Shown here: positions 19,728-29,195 of the stretch, in pieces
How the letters are laid out: every line of letters begins with the position of its first letter
How positions within the stretch are numbered: position 1 is the first letter of the stretch
Assembly (NCBI GenBank): GCA_026397335.1
Contig: JAPLVB010000008.1
Coordinates: forward strand, 1 to 42,179
DNA from: Candidatus Aenigmatarchaeota archaeon
GTDB lineage: Archaea; Aenigmatarchaeota; Aenigmatarchaeia; QMZP01
Length of the DNA stretch: 42,179 nt
Reading direction: 5' to 3'
Position numbers and translations under genes: made by a program
Notes under the pieces: generated by a model
The model's database searches: none
What the model was told of the DNA's origin: nothing
Seen by the model: the letters and a program-made list of their open reading frames with translations, nothing else

Positions 19728-21560
19728 TCAGGCTGCGGTTTCAACCATATCCATGACCTTGTCAGGATTGGAATAATACTCGCTCACGATTTTTGCGACC
19801 TCTCTGTAGTCGTATATCTCCTGCTCAAGCATCCACTCAAGAATCATCTTCCTTCTCATCAGCTCGTCCTTTATGGTCTCCTCTGAAATGCCCATCCTTT
19901 TCGCAAGGCTTTTGAGGACAAAGGATTTCTGGGAAATCTCGAATGTGTCTGTAATTGGCTTCCACTCAAAGACCATGTTTGTAACGGGCTTGTTGTCCTT
20001 TATGCCCACGACCTCGAGAATCGCATCTGTCCTCCTTACATAGCTCTCCCTGAGCCTTGAAAGCGTAAGGAAAACAATAACATTTATGTTCTCGATAAGG
20101 GATGGGGGAAGTGATATAGGAGGGGTGGTAAGCCTGTCTATGAGCTGCTCTATGGAAGCGGCATGTATGGTTGCCAAGGACGGGTGGCCTGTGGCCATTT
20201 GCTGGAACAGCACGAACGCCTCTTTTCCCCTGACCTCTCCCATTATTATGTAGTCAGGCCTCTGCCTGAGGGATGACTTCAGCAGGTCAAACAAGCTGAC
20301 TTCTCCCCTTCCCTTTTTGCCTTCACTGCTGAGGGCTGTCCTGGCAACTTCAGGAATCCAGTGTGGATGTGGAAGGCGCAGTTCTGCCGTGTCTTCTATG
20401 CTGACCACCTTAAGGTTCGGCCTTATGAAAAGGGAAAGCGCATTAAGAAGGCTGGTTTTTCCGGTGGCAGTCCCTCCTGATATCAGGACTGACTGACCGT
20501 TATCTATTGCCAGCCATAAGTATGCAATCTGTGTGGAATTGAGAGTTCCTTTCCTAAGCATATGGCTTGGGGTCAGAGGCTCCTCCGTGAACTTCCTTAT
20601 TGTGAAGTTTGAGCCTTTCCTCGCGATATCAGTCCCCAGAGTGGCCTGCACCCTTGAGCCGTCAGGCAGCGCCCCGTCCAGAAGAGGCTCTGCTATTGAA
20701 ATCACCTTCCTGCACTTCTGCGAAAGCCTGAATGCGAACGTGTTCAGCTCGTCCCCATCACTGAACATTATGTTTGTCTTGAGCGAACCTATCTGCGGAT
20801 CCCTGTGATACACATAAATCGGTATCCCGATACCATCGCATGAGATGTCCTCTATGTTCGGATCGCTCATAAGGGTCTCTATTTTCCCAAGGCCCATTAT
20901 CTCCTTTTCCATATAGTAAAGGAGTGTTGATTTTTTGCTCTCATCCGTCTGGACGTCTGGAACGGTATTCAGTATCCTTAGTATCTCTGCCCTCAGGACG
21001 CTTTTCGCTCTTACCTCCCCCAGCTTTATGAAATCCACATCCAGCCTTTCCTCCAGCTCCTTTTTGACAAATTCTATAATCTCCCTGTCCCTTTGGGTGA
21101 GTTTCGGCTCGATTACGCTATATATAAGCTCTCCCAAATTCGAATCCCATCTTATGTTCGCATACGCAAAAATAGTGTCCCCTCTTTTCGGGAACCTTGG
21201 TATCAGGTAGTATGATATGTTTATCTGCCGGAGCAGCTCCCTGTCTTCCGCAGATATGGCGCCCCCGCCACCTGCATATCTTGTTGGTATCTCCACGCCC
21301 TCCTTCTCTATATGCACCTCTTTGGTGACTTCTTTCCCTCCGCCCCCTAAGCCTCCGCCTTTGCCTATTTCTTTCCTGCTGTATGGGGCATATATCGTAG
21401 GCTGATAAATAAAAGTCCCTCCAGAAATGCCCCCCATTTGCTCCTTCTTTTTTTTCTCCTGCCAGGCGATATAGCCTTTCTTGAACTTTCTTGCAATATA
21501 CCTGACCGCGAAAGACTTCTTCTTAGGCTCGCCTTTTAACGTTATCCTAGGAATCCTCAT
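19728..21560 (-). CDS. type II/IV secretion system (TadA/VirB11-like) ATPase
   Basis: Walker A SGGTATGKTSLLNALS, RQRPDYIIMGEVRGKEAFVLFQQMATGHPSLATIHA. Confidence 0.94.
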   Translation of the reverse strand: MRIPRITLKGEPKKKSFAVRYIARKFKKGYIAWQEKKKKEQMGGISGGTFIYQPTIYAPYSRKEIGKGGGLGGGGKEVTKEVHIEKEGVEIPTRYAGGGGAISAEDRELLRQINISYYLIPRFPKRGDTIFAYANIRWDSNLGELIYSVIEPKLTQRDREIIEFVKKELEERLDVDFIKLGEVRAKSVLRAEILRILNTVPDVQTDESKKSTLLYYMEKEIMGLGKIETLMSDPNIEDISCDGIGIPIYVYHRDPQIGSLKTNIMFSDGDELNTFAFRLSQKCRKVISIAEPLLDGALPDGSRVQATLGTDIARKGSNFTIRKFTEEPLTPSHMLRKGTLNSTQIAYLWLAIDNGQSVLISGGTATGKTSLLNALSLFIRPNLKVVSIEDTAELRLPHPHWIPEVARTALSSEGKKGRGEVSLFDLLKSSLRQRPDYIIMGEVRGKEAFVLFQQMATGHPSLATIHAASIEQLIDRLTTPPISLPPSLIENINVIVFLTLSRLRESYVRRTDAILEVVGIKDNKPVTNMVFEWKPITDTFEISQKSFVLKSLAKRMGISEETIKDELMRRKMILEWMLEQEIYDYREVAKIVSEYYSNPDKVMDMVETAA

Positions 21561-21596
21561 TAAAACACCGGTCCTAAATGCGCCGCTAAAAACTGT

Positions 21597-22013
21597 TTAT
21601 GATATGATAATTTGGTTTCCCGTCTTATATATTATCACGCTGCCTGCCCCGCTTACAACCTTTCCGCTAAGGCTGAAAGTTTCATTGAGGTTGTAAAGGC
21701 CTGAATGCTTCGAGACTTTTGTGATTATGGATGTCATGTTAAGGCCCTGACTCGAGAGCTCTATCATATAATTCTCGTTCCCTATTTTTTGGGGGATTTT
21801 CAAAATAACCGAGGAATCCTCGCCGCTGCCCATTTCAGCCAGCTTTATTATATTCGAGCCCACATATTCACTTATCTTAATAAGCTGGTCGTTTACGCTC
21901 ACAGAATTGAAATATGCATCATAGTTCCCGAACACGCTAATACTTGATATGAAAATAATTATGCCAAACATGAAAAGGAGCGTATACTCTATAATCGTAG
22001 AAACAGCTTTCAT
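21597..22013 (-). CDS. small pilin-like protein of a type IV filament operon
   Basis: MKAVSTIIEYTLLFMFGIIIFISSISVFGNYDAYF N-terminal hydrophobic helix; operon position. Confidence 0.6.
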   Translation of the reverse strand: MKAVSTIIEYTLLFMFGIIIFISSISVFGNYDAYFNSVSVNDQLIKISEYVGSNIIKLAEMGSGEDSSVILKIPQKIGNENYMIELSSQGLNMTSIITKVSKHSGLYNLNETFSLSGKVVSGAGSVIIYKTGNQIIIS

Positions 22014-22079
22014 ATGTTATTATTTGGCTTAGCTGATATTAAAATCGAAAGGTGTTAAATCTGAAAGCTGTCCAGAAAT

Positions 22080-22709
22080 CTAAATCACATCTACCTTTAT
22101 TTTTGTAAGAATAATGTCTCCGCCATTGGCTGCGGTTCCTGGTTTCACCTCGGTTCCTGCATATGAAAGCACAACCTGGCTGGTGCCTGTTATCGTTCCC
22201 TGCTGTAGTGCTATCAGATAGCCTTTAAGCGGCTCGTTTCTCGTGTCAAGTTCCCTGAAATGGATAGTGAAAATAAGCTTGTAGTCCGGACCGTAGCTCT
22301 GGGAAGAGAGGTTTATAATCCTTGGCTCAGCCTCCCCGTATGTGGCATTCTCACCAAGCACATTTGTCTTCAGCACGACACTGTTCTGAAGAATAAGGGG
22401 CTGACTAACCACGATCTCAAGAACCATAGAATTCTTTTGGGGATTTCTCAAGTCAGCTGGGTCATAATTTATAACCCTTATAAGTCCCTTTGGAATTGTT
22501 AAAGTTGCCTCACCGGACCCGCTGTTTGATATGTCAACTATCTTGTCATTAAGCTTCACAGCGAAGTCCTCAGCTGAAAGAAAATCTGTCACTGCTGTCC
22601 TTTTTGATATGAGGGGCATCCCCCACATGTATGCCACTCCCACTAGTCCTATCACTATCCCGCTTATCAGCACTATTGTTATCACTTCTGTCTGCGCTTT
22701 TTGTTTCAT
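22080..22709 (-). CDS. archaellin/pilin-like protein
   Basis: MKQKAQTEVITIVLISGIVIGLVGVAYMWG class III signal-like N-terminus. Confidence 0.65.
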   Translation of the reverse strand: MKQKAQTEVITIVLISGIVIGLVGVAYMWGMPLISKRTAVTDFLSAEDFAVKLNDKIVDISNSGSGEATLTIPKGLIRVINYDPADLRNPQKNSMVLEIVVSQPLILQNSVVLKTNVLGENATYGEAEPRIINLSSQSYGPDYKLIFTIHFRELDTRNEPLKGYLIALQQGTITGTSQVVLSYAGTEVKPGTAANGGDIILTKIKVDVI

Positions 22710-22721
22710 ATTGGTTTGACC

Positions 22722-23165
22722 TTAGCATGTTACTGTGGCTACGTTCGGGCTGGGTCCGCCTGCTCCTGTGGTTGTTGTGAACCTGTAGGTATATGTGCCG
22801 GTAGCTAATCCTGTCTCAGTAAAGGTTGTTACCTCTCCCTTGTCAACAGAAACGTCGGTAAGTGTGGGTGCTGCCACGAAATCTACGTTTTTAACCACAG
22901 TCATACCTGTACTACCGCATGTAGCTACTGCTGTCAAAGGGGCACCTGCATTGCACGGACTAGCCATTGTTATTGTCTGGGTTCCTGCATTCCTTATTAT
23001 AACTCGTGCTGTGCCGCCTGAGCAGGAATAGTCCACAAGCTGTATGTTCTGCGCGGTCATCCCTGTGAAGTAGCCGGAAAGGAATGTCCATGCCATGCCT
23101 GCTAGCGCCACAGTTATCAGCAGCAGTATGATTACTGCTATGATTGGTGTTATACCTTTTTTCAT
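22722..23165 (-). CDS. archaeal type IV pilin
   Basis: MKKGITPIIAVIILLLITVALAGMAWTFLSGYF prepilin-like signal. Confidence 0.8.
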   Translation of the reverse strand: MKKGITPIIAVIILLLITVALAGMAWTFLSGYFTGMTAQNIQLVDYSCSGGTARVIIRNAGTQTITMASPCNAGAPLTAVATCGSTGMTVVKNVDFVAAPTLTDVSVDKGEVTTFTETGLATGTYTYRFTTTTGAGGPSPNVATVTC

Positions 23166-23175
23166 TTTTTACCTC

Positions 23176-23631
23176 CTATCTATAAGCATTTGTGTTTGCA
23201 AACTGAAGATAAATTCTTTTTAGCCTCTTGTCGATTATACCAAGGCTTGTGAGAGTGGCCTGTCCTACCTCAACGCCCTTCTTGTTCTGCTCTATCATTT
23301 CGGTCATCTTGTTTACAAGAGGCTGCATGACATCCTTGGATATATCCGTGACTGTCTCTTCTGTTGCTGATGTCTTGAGAATCTCCATGAACTCGTGCAT
23401 GCTGGAAAGAAGCTCGTCTATCTTTCCCGGAACCTTGGAAATCTCATCCCTGAGCTCTGCATCAGACTTTATCACATCATCTATTATCCTCTGGTTGGAT
23501 TTTATTAGCTCTATTATCTGTTCTATGAGCCTCTGCGTTTCGGAAGTAGTGCTTGTCCTTTCAACCTGATTTATGCGTTTTTCAAGTCTTCTTAGGGGAG
23601 AAGTCGGAATTATTTCGTAGTCGTCGTCCAT
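23176..23631 (-). CDS. coiled-coil protein of unknown function at head of pilus operon
   Basis: ORF with heptad-rich sequence; same orientation as operon. Confidence 0.55.
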   Translation of the reverse strand: MDDDYEIIPTSPLRRLEKRINQVERTSTTSETQRLIEQIIELIKSNQRIIDDVIKSDAELRDEISKVPGKIDELLSSMHEFMEILKTSATEETVTDISKDVMQPLVNKMTEMIEQNKKGVEVGQATLTSLGIIDKRLKRIYLQFANTNAYR

Positions 23632-23761
23632 AATACTATATGTTTGAGCTGACTATATAAATATTTCAGAGTTTGCCAAAAAAATGAGAGAGTGTGCCCC
23701 AAATAGCCCATTTTCTGTCACCGGAAAAAGCGAGCTTGCGAAAAGAAGTCGAATTTCGATG

Positions 23762-23814
23762 GAAGGTGAGTTTTCGATTGACAGCCTTCGGCTGTCGTTC
23801 TTCATTCCACCTTC
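23762..23814. repeat. nested palindromic element in RNase P RNA
   Basis: GAAGGTG..CACCTTC enclosing GACAGCCttcgGGCTGTC. Confidence 0.85.
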
Positions 23815-23987
23815 ATTCTCGATTCGGACTTCCAATTGCTTCCGCACTCTTTAACCGATTGATAGCATTTGTCTGAGCGTAACCGCTCGGATTTACGGGA
23901 TATCCGCGAATCCGATTTTCGACTTGCACCCGCGCATCACAGGATATTTCACCTGCACATCTTTCTAAGCTAGGCATACCTTCGACA

Positions 23988-24006
23988 GAAGGTGTTTTAC
24001 ACCTTC
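23988..24006. repeat. family A hairpin in RNase P RNA
   Basis: GAAGGTGttttaCACCTTC. Confidence 0.85.
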
Positions 24007-24202
24007 AATTTATTCTATGCCGCATCACTCCAGATGAGCAGTTTTTTTCTGTATCCTATGCATGCTTCTCAGCACTTGCCTCGCGGTAATGCGCCCGACC
24101 CAAAGGGTCGCGGGTGAATGGAGCTTCCTCATCCCTCGCCCTTTTACAGGTTTAGGACGACGCTATCTATGGGGCTCACTCCCAAAAAGGATTGTAATAG
24201 TG

Positions 24203-24211
24203 GTTTATAAA
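24203..24211 (-). promoter_or_regulatory. TATA box for RNase P RNA gene
   Basis: CTTTATAAA on minus strand about 25 nt before the predicted RNA 5' end. Confidence 0.6.
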
Positions 24212-24224
24212 GTTAATTCTAGAA

Positions 24225-24243
24225 GGAAGGCGCAAGCGCCTCC
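24225..24243. repeat. family A-like hairpin between 23S and RNase P RNA
   Basis: GGAAGGCGCaaGCGCCTCC. Confidence 0.7.
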
Positions 24244-24547
24244 TATCAAATGATTGAATCTGTAGAGCTTGAGCTAACCCGGATTAAATGAAAAGAAAAA
24301 TCATGGTGAGCTATCCTTTTAACTAGGACCGGTCGGGGATTGGTAGCAGTGGGCTGAACACCTCGGCGAACCTTAGTGCTTACACCCCTGTTCCATCAAC
24401 CCTGTCGTCTACAGGACCCTCCTGCTCGCACCGCTAGTTGCCTAGCAGTTTGAGCAATGACTGCCTCTTTTTAGGGACGGCTTCGCGCTTAGATGCCTTC
24501 AGCGCTTATCCGTTACGGCTTAGCTACTCAGCGCGCTTCGATCGAAG

Positions 24548-24565
24548 GACAGCGCTTGCGCTGTC
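24548..24565. repeat. family A-like hairpin in 23S
   Basis: cgatcgaagGACAGCGCttGCGCTGTCtatcgc. Confidence 0.7.
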
Positions 24566-25130
24566 TATCGCTTATCACGACTGATACACCAGAGGCCGCG
24601 ACACTCCGTTCCTTTCGTACTAAAAGTATCTTCCCCTCAGGCAGTCCGCACCTTCAGTAGATAAAGACCGTACTGGCTCGCACCGTACTTAACCCAGCTA
24701 AGGTGACTCTTTGATGGGTGAACACCCCCACCCTTGGGCGCTGCTGCACGCCCAGGAAGAGCCCAGCCGACGGCGGAGAAGCAACGAACGCGGTCGATTT
24801 TTCCTGGTATTTCCCGATTATAATGACTTCTCTCACTATCGATTCTTTTCAGAATCGATTCGAAAAATCGACCTTGAGCTTTCTCAAGAAGCGTCTCTCT
24901 CGAAACACTTCTATACCTTCTAACTTCATCTTTCACTTGAAAGACGAGAAATACCGCATGGACTCTCGCGCGCCACGACTCCATTTTAGGGGTCAGCTAG
25001 AGCTGCATCTATCGAAATTAAGCTCTAGAAGACAATCCCCGTGGTAGCTTTTCTGACAGGTCCGGCCCCCAATTAATGAGGCACGGAAGATCGCTAGACC
25101 ACGCTTTCGCGTTAGGACGCCTATTAACCA

Positions 25131-25178
25131 CCCTCTTTCCGTCAACGCTTTCTGCGAAAACAACACAGAGAAAGGGTT
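25131..25178. repeat. family C element in 23S
   Basis: CCTCTTTCCGTCAACGCTTTCTGC...GAGAAAGGGTTG. Confidence 0.6.
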
Positions 25179-25242
25179 GTTGTCAAACGTCCTATCAGAC
25201 CTCCTTTTGCTCTTACGCTCTTCTCGAGATGTCCAGGAGAAA

Positions 25243-25261
25243 GAAGATGCTTCGCATCTTC
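25243..25261. repeat. family A hairpin in 23S
   Basis: gaaaGAAGATGCttcGCATCTTCaatc. Confidence 0.85.
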
Positions 25262-25372
25262 AATCCACATTCTGACCTCGATGAGGAGATCTTTGGGCAC
25301 CTCTGATCGCTTTTCAGAGGTGTACCGCCCCAGTCAAACTGCCCACCTGATGCTGTTCCCCTTCCTTCGAAG

Positions 25373-25390
25373 GAAGTCGCGAACGACTTC
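25373..25390. repeat. family A hairpin in 23S
   Basis: GAAGTCGcgaaCGACTTCtatcgc. Confidence 0.85.
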
Positions 25391-25957
25391 TATCGCTTAA
25401 GAGGTAAGCAATATGAGAGTGATAGGGTGGTGTTACATTGGCGCCTTAGCAGTAACTGACGCCACTGCCGCATCGCTTCCACCTACGCTATACAATCACC
25501 ATCATATTACAACATCAAGCTGCAGTAAAGTTCAACGGGGTCTTCTCGTCCCACTGAAGGACTCCTGAATATGCACAGGACCATTAATTTCACTGGGTAT
25601 CGGCCTGGGACAGCGGGGATATCGTTAAGCCATTCATGCAGGTCGACAATTAATCGACAAGGGATTACGCTACCTTAAGACGGTCAGAGTATACGGCCGA
25701 AAGACGGCATCACTTCATTAACAGTTAGGACTGTTAATTATGAGAAGCCGTCCACCGGATACCGCCGCCGTTTACCAGGGCTTTGCTCCGTTGAACCGAA
25801 GTTTAACCTACTGGCACTGGGCAGGCATCAGGGACTATACAAGTCGTTTCCGATTAGCAGTCCCCTAAGTTTTTGTTAAACAGTCGTACCCCCCTTGTAA
25901 CTGCGACCTACTGATCCCAGCTAAGCTGAGGCAGTAGGCACCCCTTCTTGACCGAAA

Positions 25958-25975
25958 GAAGTCGCAAGCGACTTC
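25958..25975. repeat. family A hairpin in 23S
   Basis: cgaaaGAAGTCGCaaGCGACTTCaatcgc. Confidence 0.85.
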
Positions 25976-26452
25976 AATCGCATACCAAAGATACGGGGCC
26001 AATTTCGACTGGGTATAGAATCAGAGTGAAAGCTATACCCATTTGCCGAATTCCCTAGACCGATTTCTCCCAACACACCTTCGCCTTCTCAGCGAGGGGC
26101 ACCAGTAACGGTTCTCGGTACGATTGAAAGACTTCTTACCGGTTTCCTGTATGAGAAAAAGCACGTAGCCAGTCATGCCCTTCCTTTTCACGGGCTCCAG
26201 GAATAAACCGAACCTGCATAACAGGCCATTCCCAAATTCGCCTGCTTCTCACCATTACGGTACTCCACAGGCTTGTGAGGTTAGATACACAGAGTGTACT
26301 CGGTCTATCCCGAAGCGTCAGAAACCGGTCTTGCGTTGCCGCGCGTAATCTTTCAGGAGACGAATATTAACGCCTTTCCCTTTCGGCAAGTTCCAGTTGG
26401 GGCTTGCCTTAGGATCGCCTAACCCTCAGCCGAATCGACCGGGAAGGCGGAT

Positions 26453-26767
26453 TTATCTTTTGAAATAAATACCATTAGAATTTACTGAATGAGGAAGAAA
26501 TCCTCCATTCTTCAAAATTTCTTGAATTGTAGTAAATTCACCATTGTAAACTGGCATTGCTCCCGGAAGTTCTTCAAAACTTGCCGTTTTTGCTGGATTT
26601 ATTTGTAGAAGCCTTATAGATTTCTTTTCAAGTTCTACTGTCCCTTTGTAGCCAGAATTTACTATAACTTCTGCCATTTCAGTGGCAGAACCATAATTTC
26701 TTCTATCTGTTTCTGCCGGTTTTTCTGAACTTCTGAAAATCTTGTTCATAATGGCTTTATAGCTCAT
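26453..26767 (-). CDS. small ORF (104 aa) embedded in 23S rRNA insertion, function unknown
   Basis: start MSYKAIMNKIFRSSEKP; TATA-like TTTATAAATA about 35 nt upstream; stop codon abuts helix GGCGGATT/AATCCGCC; no LAGLIDADG motif. Confidence 0.6.
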   Translation of the reverse strand: MSYKAIMNKIFRSSEKPAETDRRNYGSATEMAEVIVNSGYKGTVELEKKSIRLLQINPAKTASFEELPGAMPVYNGEFTTIQEILKNGGFLPHSVNSNGIYFKR

Positions 26768-26822
26768 ATTATCACTACTATTTAGTGACACTTTTCTATT
26801 TATAAAGCTTTCGATGGGTCTT

Positions 26823-26843
26823 GAAGGCGGTTTTACCGCCTTC
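26823..26843. repeat. family A hairpin at edge of 23S ORF insertion
   Basis: GAAGGCGGttttaCCGCCTTCtttcca. Confidence 0.8.
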
Positions 26844-27102
26844 TTTCCAGTGTTCAATCCGCCATCCCGCTAATCGTTGCTGAGGAATCCTAGCCCTTCA
26901 GGTGGTTTGGATTTTCACCAAACTTTGCTGTTACTGTCGACAAGATTCTTGTTTCTGCAGGGTCTACCTGAATTTTCAAACAGGCTTCTGCCCCCACAGA
27001 ACACCTCCCTACAATATCCCTTTCGGGATTCAAGGTCTCGGTAGCTTCTTTAGTCCCGTCCATTATCAGGGCCCCCAACCTTGGCGGGTGAGCTATTTTG
27101 CG

Positions 27103-27149
27103 GAACCTTTTCCGTGAACGCTTTTGCGCTCTCGTATTGAAAAGGGTTC
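27103..27149. repeat. family C element in 23S
   Basis: GAACCTTTTCCGTGAACGCTTTTGC...GAAAAGGGTTC. Confidence 0.6.
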
Positions 27150-27244
27150 TTACGCACTCTTTAAAGGGTGGCTGCCTCTAAGCCAACCTTCCCGCTGTCT
27201 GGGGTTGAAAACTCCCTTCCTCACTTAAAAAGCAATCCTAGACC

Positions 27245-27274
27245 GACGGCTTGATTCGATTTATCCAAGCCGTC
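27245..27274. repeat. family B hairpin in 23S
   Basis: GACGGCTTGattcgatttatcCAAGCCGTC. Confidence 0.75.
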
Positions 27275-27539
27275 AAACTCTTTTAGGGACCTTAACCTTG
27301 ATCTGGGTTCTCTACCTTTCGGGTATCGAGCTTACCCCGTACCCGCACTCCCGCGTTCTAAGACGACAAAGGATTCTGAGTTTGACAGCGCAACTGGAAG
27401 TTTCCCTCCTTGGTTGCCCAATCAGTAGCTTTACCCCTTTGACTGTCTCCCGCGAGGCTGAGCTACGGCTCATTTCGGGAGGAACCAGCTATCACCACTC
27501 TCGTTTGGCTTTTAGTGTCCCTGCAGGAGAAGAAAAGGA

Positions 27540-27818
27540 TTAAATCAGCGTGGCTGCATATGCCATGCAATTTATTTGGTAGATTTCAAAGCGTGCATTT
27601 TCAATAGTTAAGTTAGATAAGATTCGTTTTATCGGATTTTTACCAAAGAAATCATGCACCAAATCTGCTCTGATTTCTTCTAAATCTGGTTGGGTGGTTC
27701 TCGTAACATTTCTGTATGCGTTTGTTATCCAACCAACTAACGGCACATAATCAATAGGTTCATAAATCGTCTTTTCTGTGCCGGTTGGTATGTAATCTTT
27801 CCAGCGTCCGTTGTTCAT
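27540..27818 (-). CDS. small ORF (92 aa) embedded in 23S rRNA insertion, function unknown
   Basis: MNNGRWKDYIPTGTEKTIYEPIDYVPLVGWITNAYRN; insertion bounded by CAGGAGAAG/CTTCTCCTG; AT-rich TTAAATCTTTA upstream; no LAGLIDADG motif. Confidence 0.55.
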   Translation of the reverse strand: MNNGRWKDYIPTGTEKTIYEPIDYVPLVGWITNAYRNVTRTTQPDLEEIRADLVHDFFGKNPIKRILSNLTIENARFEIYQINCMAYAATLI

Positions 27819-29053
27819 GGGTATTTTTATCTTGTTAAAGATTTAAGCCTTCTCCTGACAGGATTTCACCCCTAGTCCCAGGTCACCCGAGTGATTTGAA
27901 TCTCAACACCGGTAGCGAACCTCCATCCAGGTTTCCCTGGACTTTATTCTACCCAGGACTAGATCGAGCGGTTTCGGGTCTTATCCCTGTGACTCAGGGC
28001 GCTTTCACACCCAACTGCCTGGCGCGTAAGCGCTGCGCAGTGTTCGCTTTCGCTACGACTACTTGTATTAATCTCGCCACAGAAATAAACTCCTTGTCAC
28101 GTGTTTCAAAACGGACGACATAACCTGAAACTCCTATCTTCGTATTTAATCTTCGCAGATTTTCCTTCAATAGGATAAACAGGCAATGTCCACCTATAGT
28201 TATATGGCTTTAGGTTCTTTTCATCTCCTGTTAAGGATACTTTTCAGCTTTCCCTCACGGTACTAGTGCGCTATCGGACTCAAACGATATTTAGAATTGG
28301 GAGTTATTGCCTCCCGCCTTCCCGCTGGATATCCGACCAACGGTACTCTGGATACTTGGTATCCTCCTTCTTTCCTTCTCTTACGGGGCTTTCACCCTCT
28401 ACGGCGCCGCTTTCCAGCGGACTTCAAATCGGAAAGCTGGGAAGAGCCCAAGTCCAAACTCCACATCTCCCTTCCATTACTGGAGGGATTCGGTTTGTCC
28501 TGTTCCCCTTTCAGTCGCCCTTACTAAGGGAATCACAATTGTTTTCTTCTCATGCCGGTACTAAGATGTTTCAGTCCCCGGCGTCCCCTATCCTTACGGA
28601 TTACCTAAGTAGGAAGTCCCATTAGGATACCCTGGGTTCAAAGCCTGCATGCGGCTACCCCAGGCTTATGGCAGCTTGCCACCTCCTTCGTCGGTGTTTG
28701 AGCCTAGCCATCCACCATATAACGTCCTCGGTCCTTATAGTCAGGATAGCTCACCTATGAATATCATACGAAGAGCATCAAGTTGTGTTCACTCTGTCAT
28801 CTGCAGGCCTGCGCCCGCATCAAATTGGAGCGGTTAAATAAACTTTTCATTCGCTCTACATCAAATCGGTCTGCCATCTTGGATGGCAGACGTCATAAAC
28901 CATGTGCAATCGGATGAATATGATGATTCAAGAGCAATATTCCAGACTCTCCAGAATAAGTAGCAAATCGTTGCCGACCACTACCGTGCTGCAACCCGTC
29001 CCTGCCACGAGACCGGCCGACTCTGAACAGCCCAGATAGCTCGATTAACGAAA

Positions 29054-29072
29054 GAAGGTCCTTCGAACCTTC
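29054..29072. repeat. family A hairpin in 16S-23S spacer
   Basis: gattaacgaaaGAAGGTccttcgAACCTTCaatc. Confidence 0.8.
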
Positions 29073-29130
29073 AATCTGAGTTCCGGTATTTCTAGCCGGA
29101 AATTAACATAACAGATGATATGGGTAAAGG

Positions 29131-29140
29131 CTTTATATAG
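29131..29140 (-). promoter_or_regulatory. TATA-box-like element between tRNA-Ala and 23S
   Basis: CTATATAAAG on minus strand in an AT-rich spacer. Confidence 0.4.
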
Positions 29141-29163
29141 TTATTGTATTTTGCCTTTCGTTG

Positions 29164-29184
29164 GAAGTCGGCTTTGCCGACTTC
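29164..29184. repeat. family A hairpin next to tRNA-Ala
   Basis: GAAGTCGGctttgCCGACTTCtttcca. Confidence 0.85.
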
Positions 29185-29195
29185 TTTCCAAGTTA

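Larger units (their letters stand above)
23690..24181 (-). ncRNA. rnpB: RNase P RNA
   Basis: minus-strand P1 stem GAGTGAGCCCC / GGGGCACACTC; GATGAGGAAGCTCC near 5' end; AGACAAATG; ACAGAAAATGGGCTATT near 3' end; TATA box TTTATAAAC about 25 nt upstream. Confidence 0.87.
24300..28750 (-). rRNA. 23S rRNA (expanded, about 4.4 kb; ends approximate)
   Basis: plus strand shows complement of conserved 23S blocks, e.g. ACTGGGTATCGGCCTGGGACAGCGGGGATATCG, CAACGGGGTCTTCTCGTCCCACTGA, GGACCGAACTGTCTC-like region, GTTACGGCTTAGC; usual archaeal size is near 3 kb. Confidence 0.9.

Noticed and set aside
24718-25047. Many six-frame ORFs on the plus strand across 24.0-31.4 kb
   Set aside because: They are antisense to rRNA/RNase P RNA with conserved rRNA blocks; only the two AT-richer minus-strand ORFs within insertions were kept.
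26453-27818. LAGLIDADG homing endonuclease introns in 23S
   Set aside because: Neither embedded ORF contains a LAGLIDADG-like motif and no clear BHB was seen at the stem bases.
28760-29110. 5S rRNA or SRP RNA in the spacer
   Set aside because: No 5S core (e.g. CCCGAACCCGG) or SRP domain IV motif (GGAAGNNAGCAGC-type) could be seen; no 5S was found in the window.
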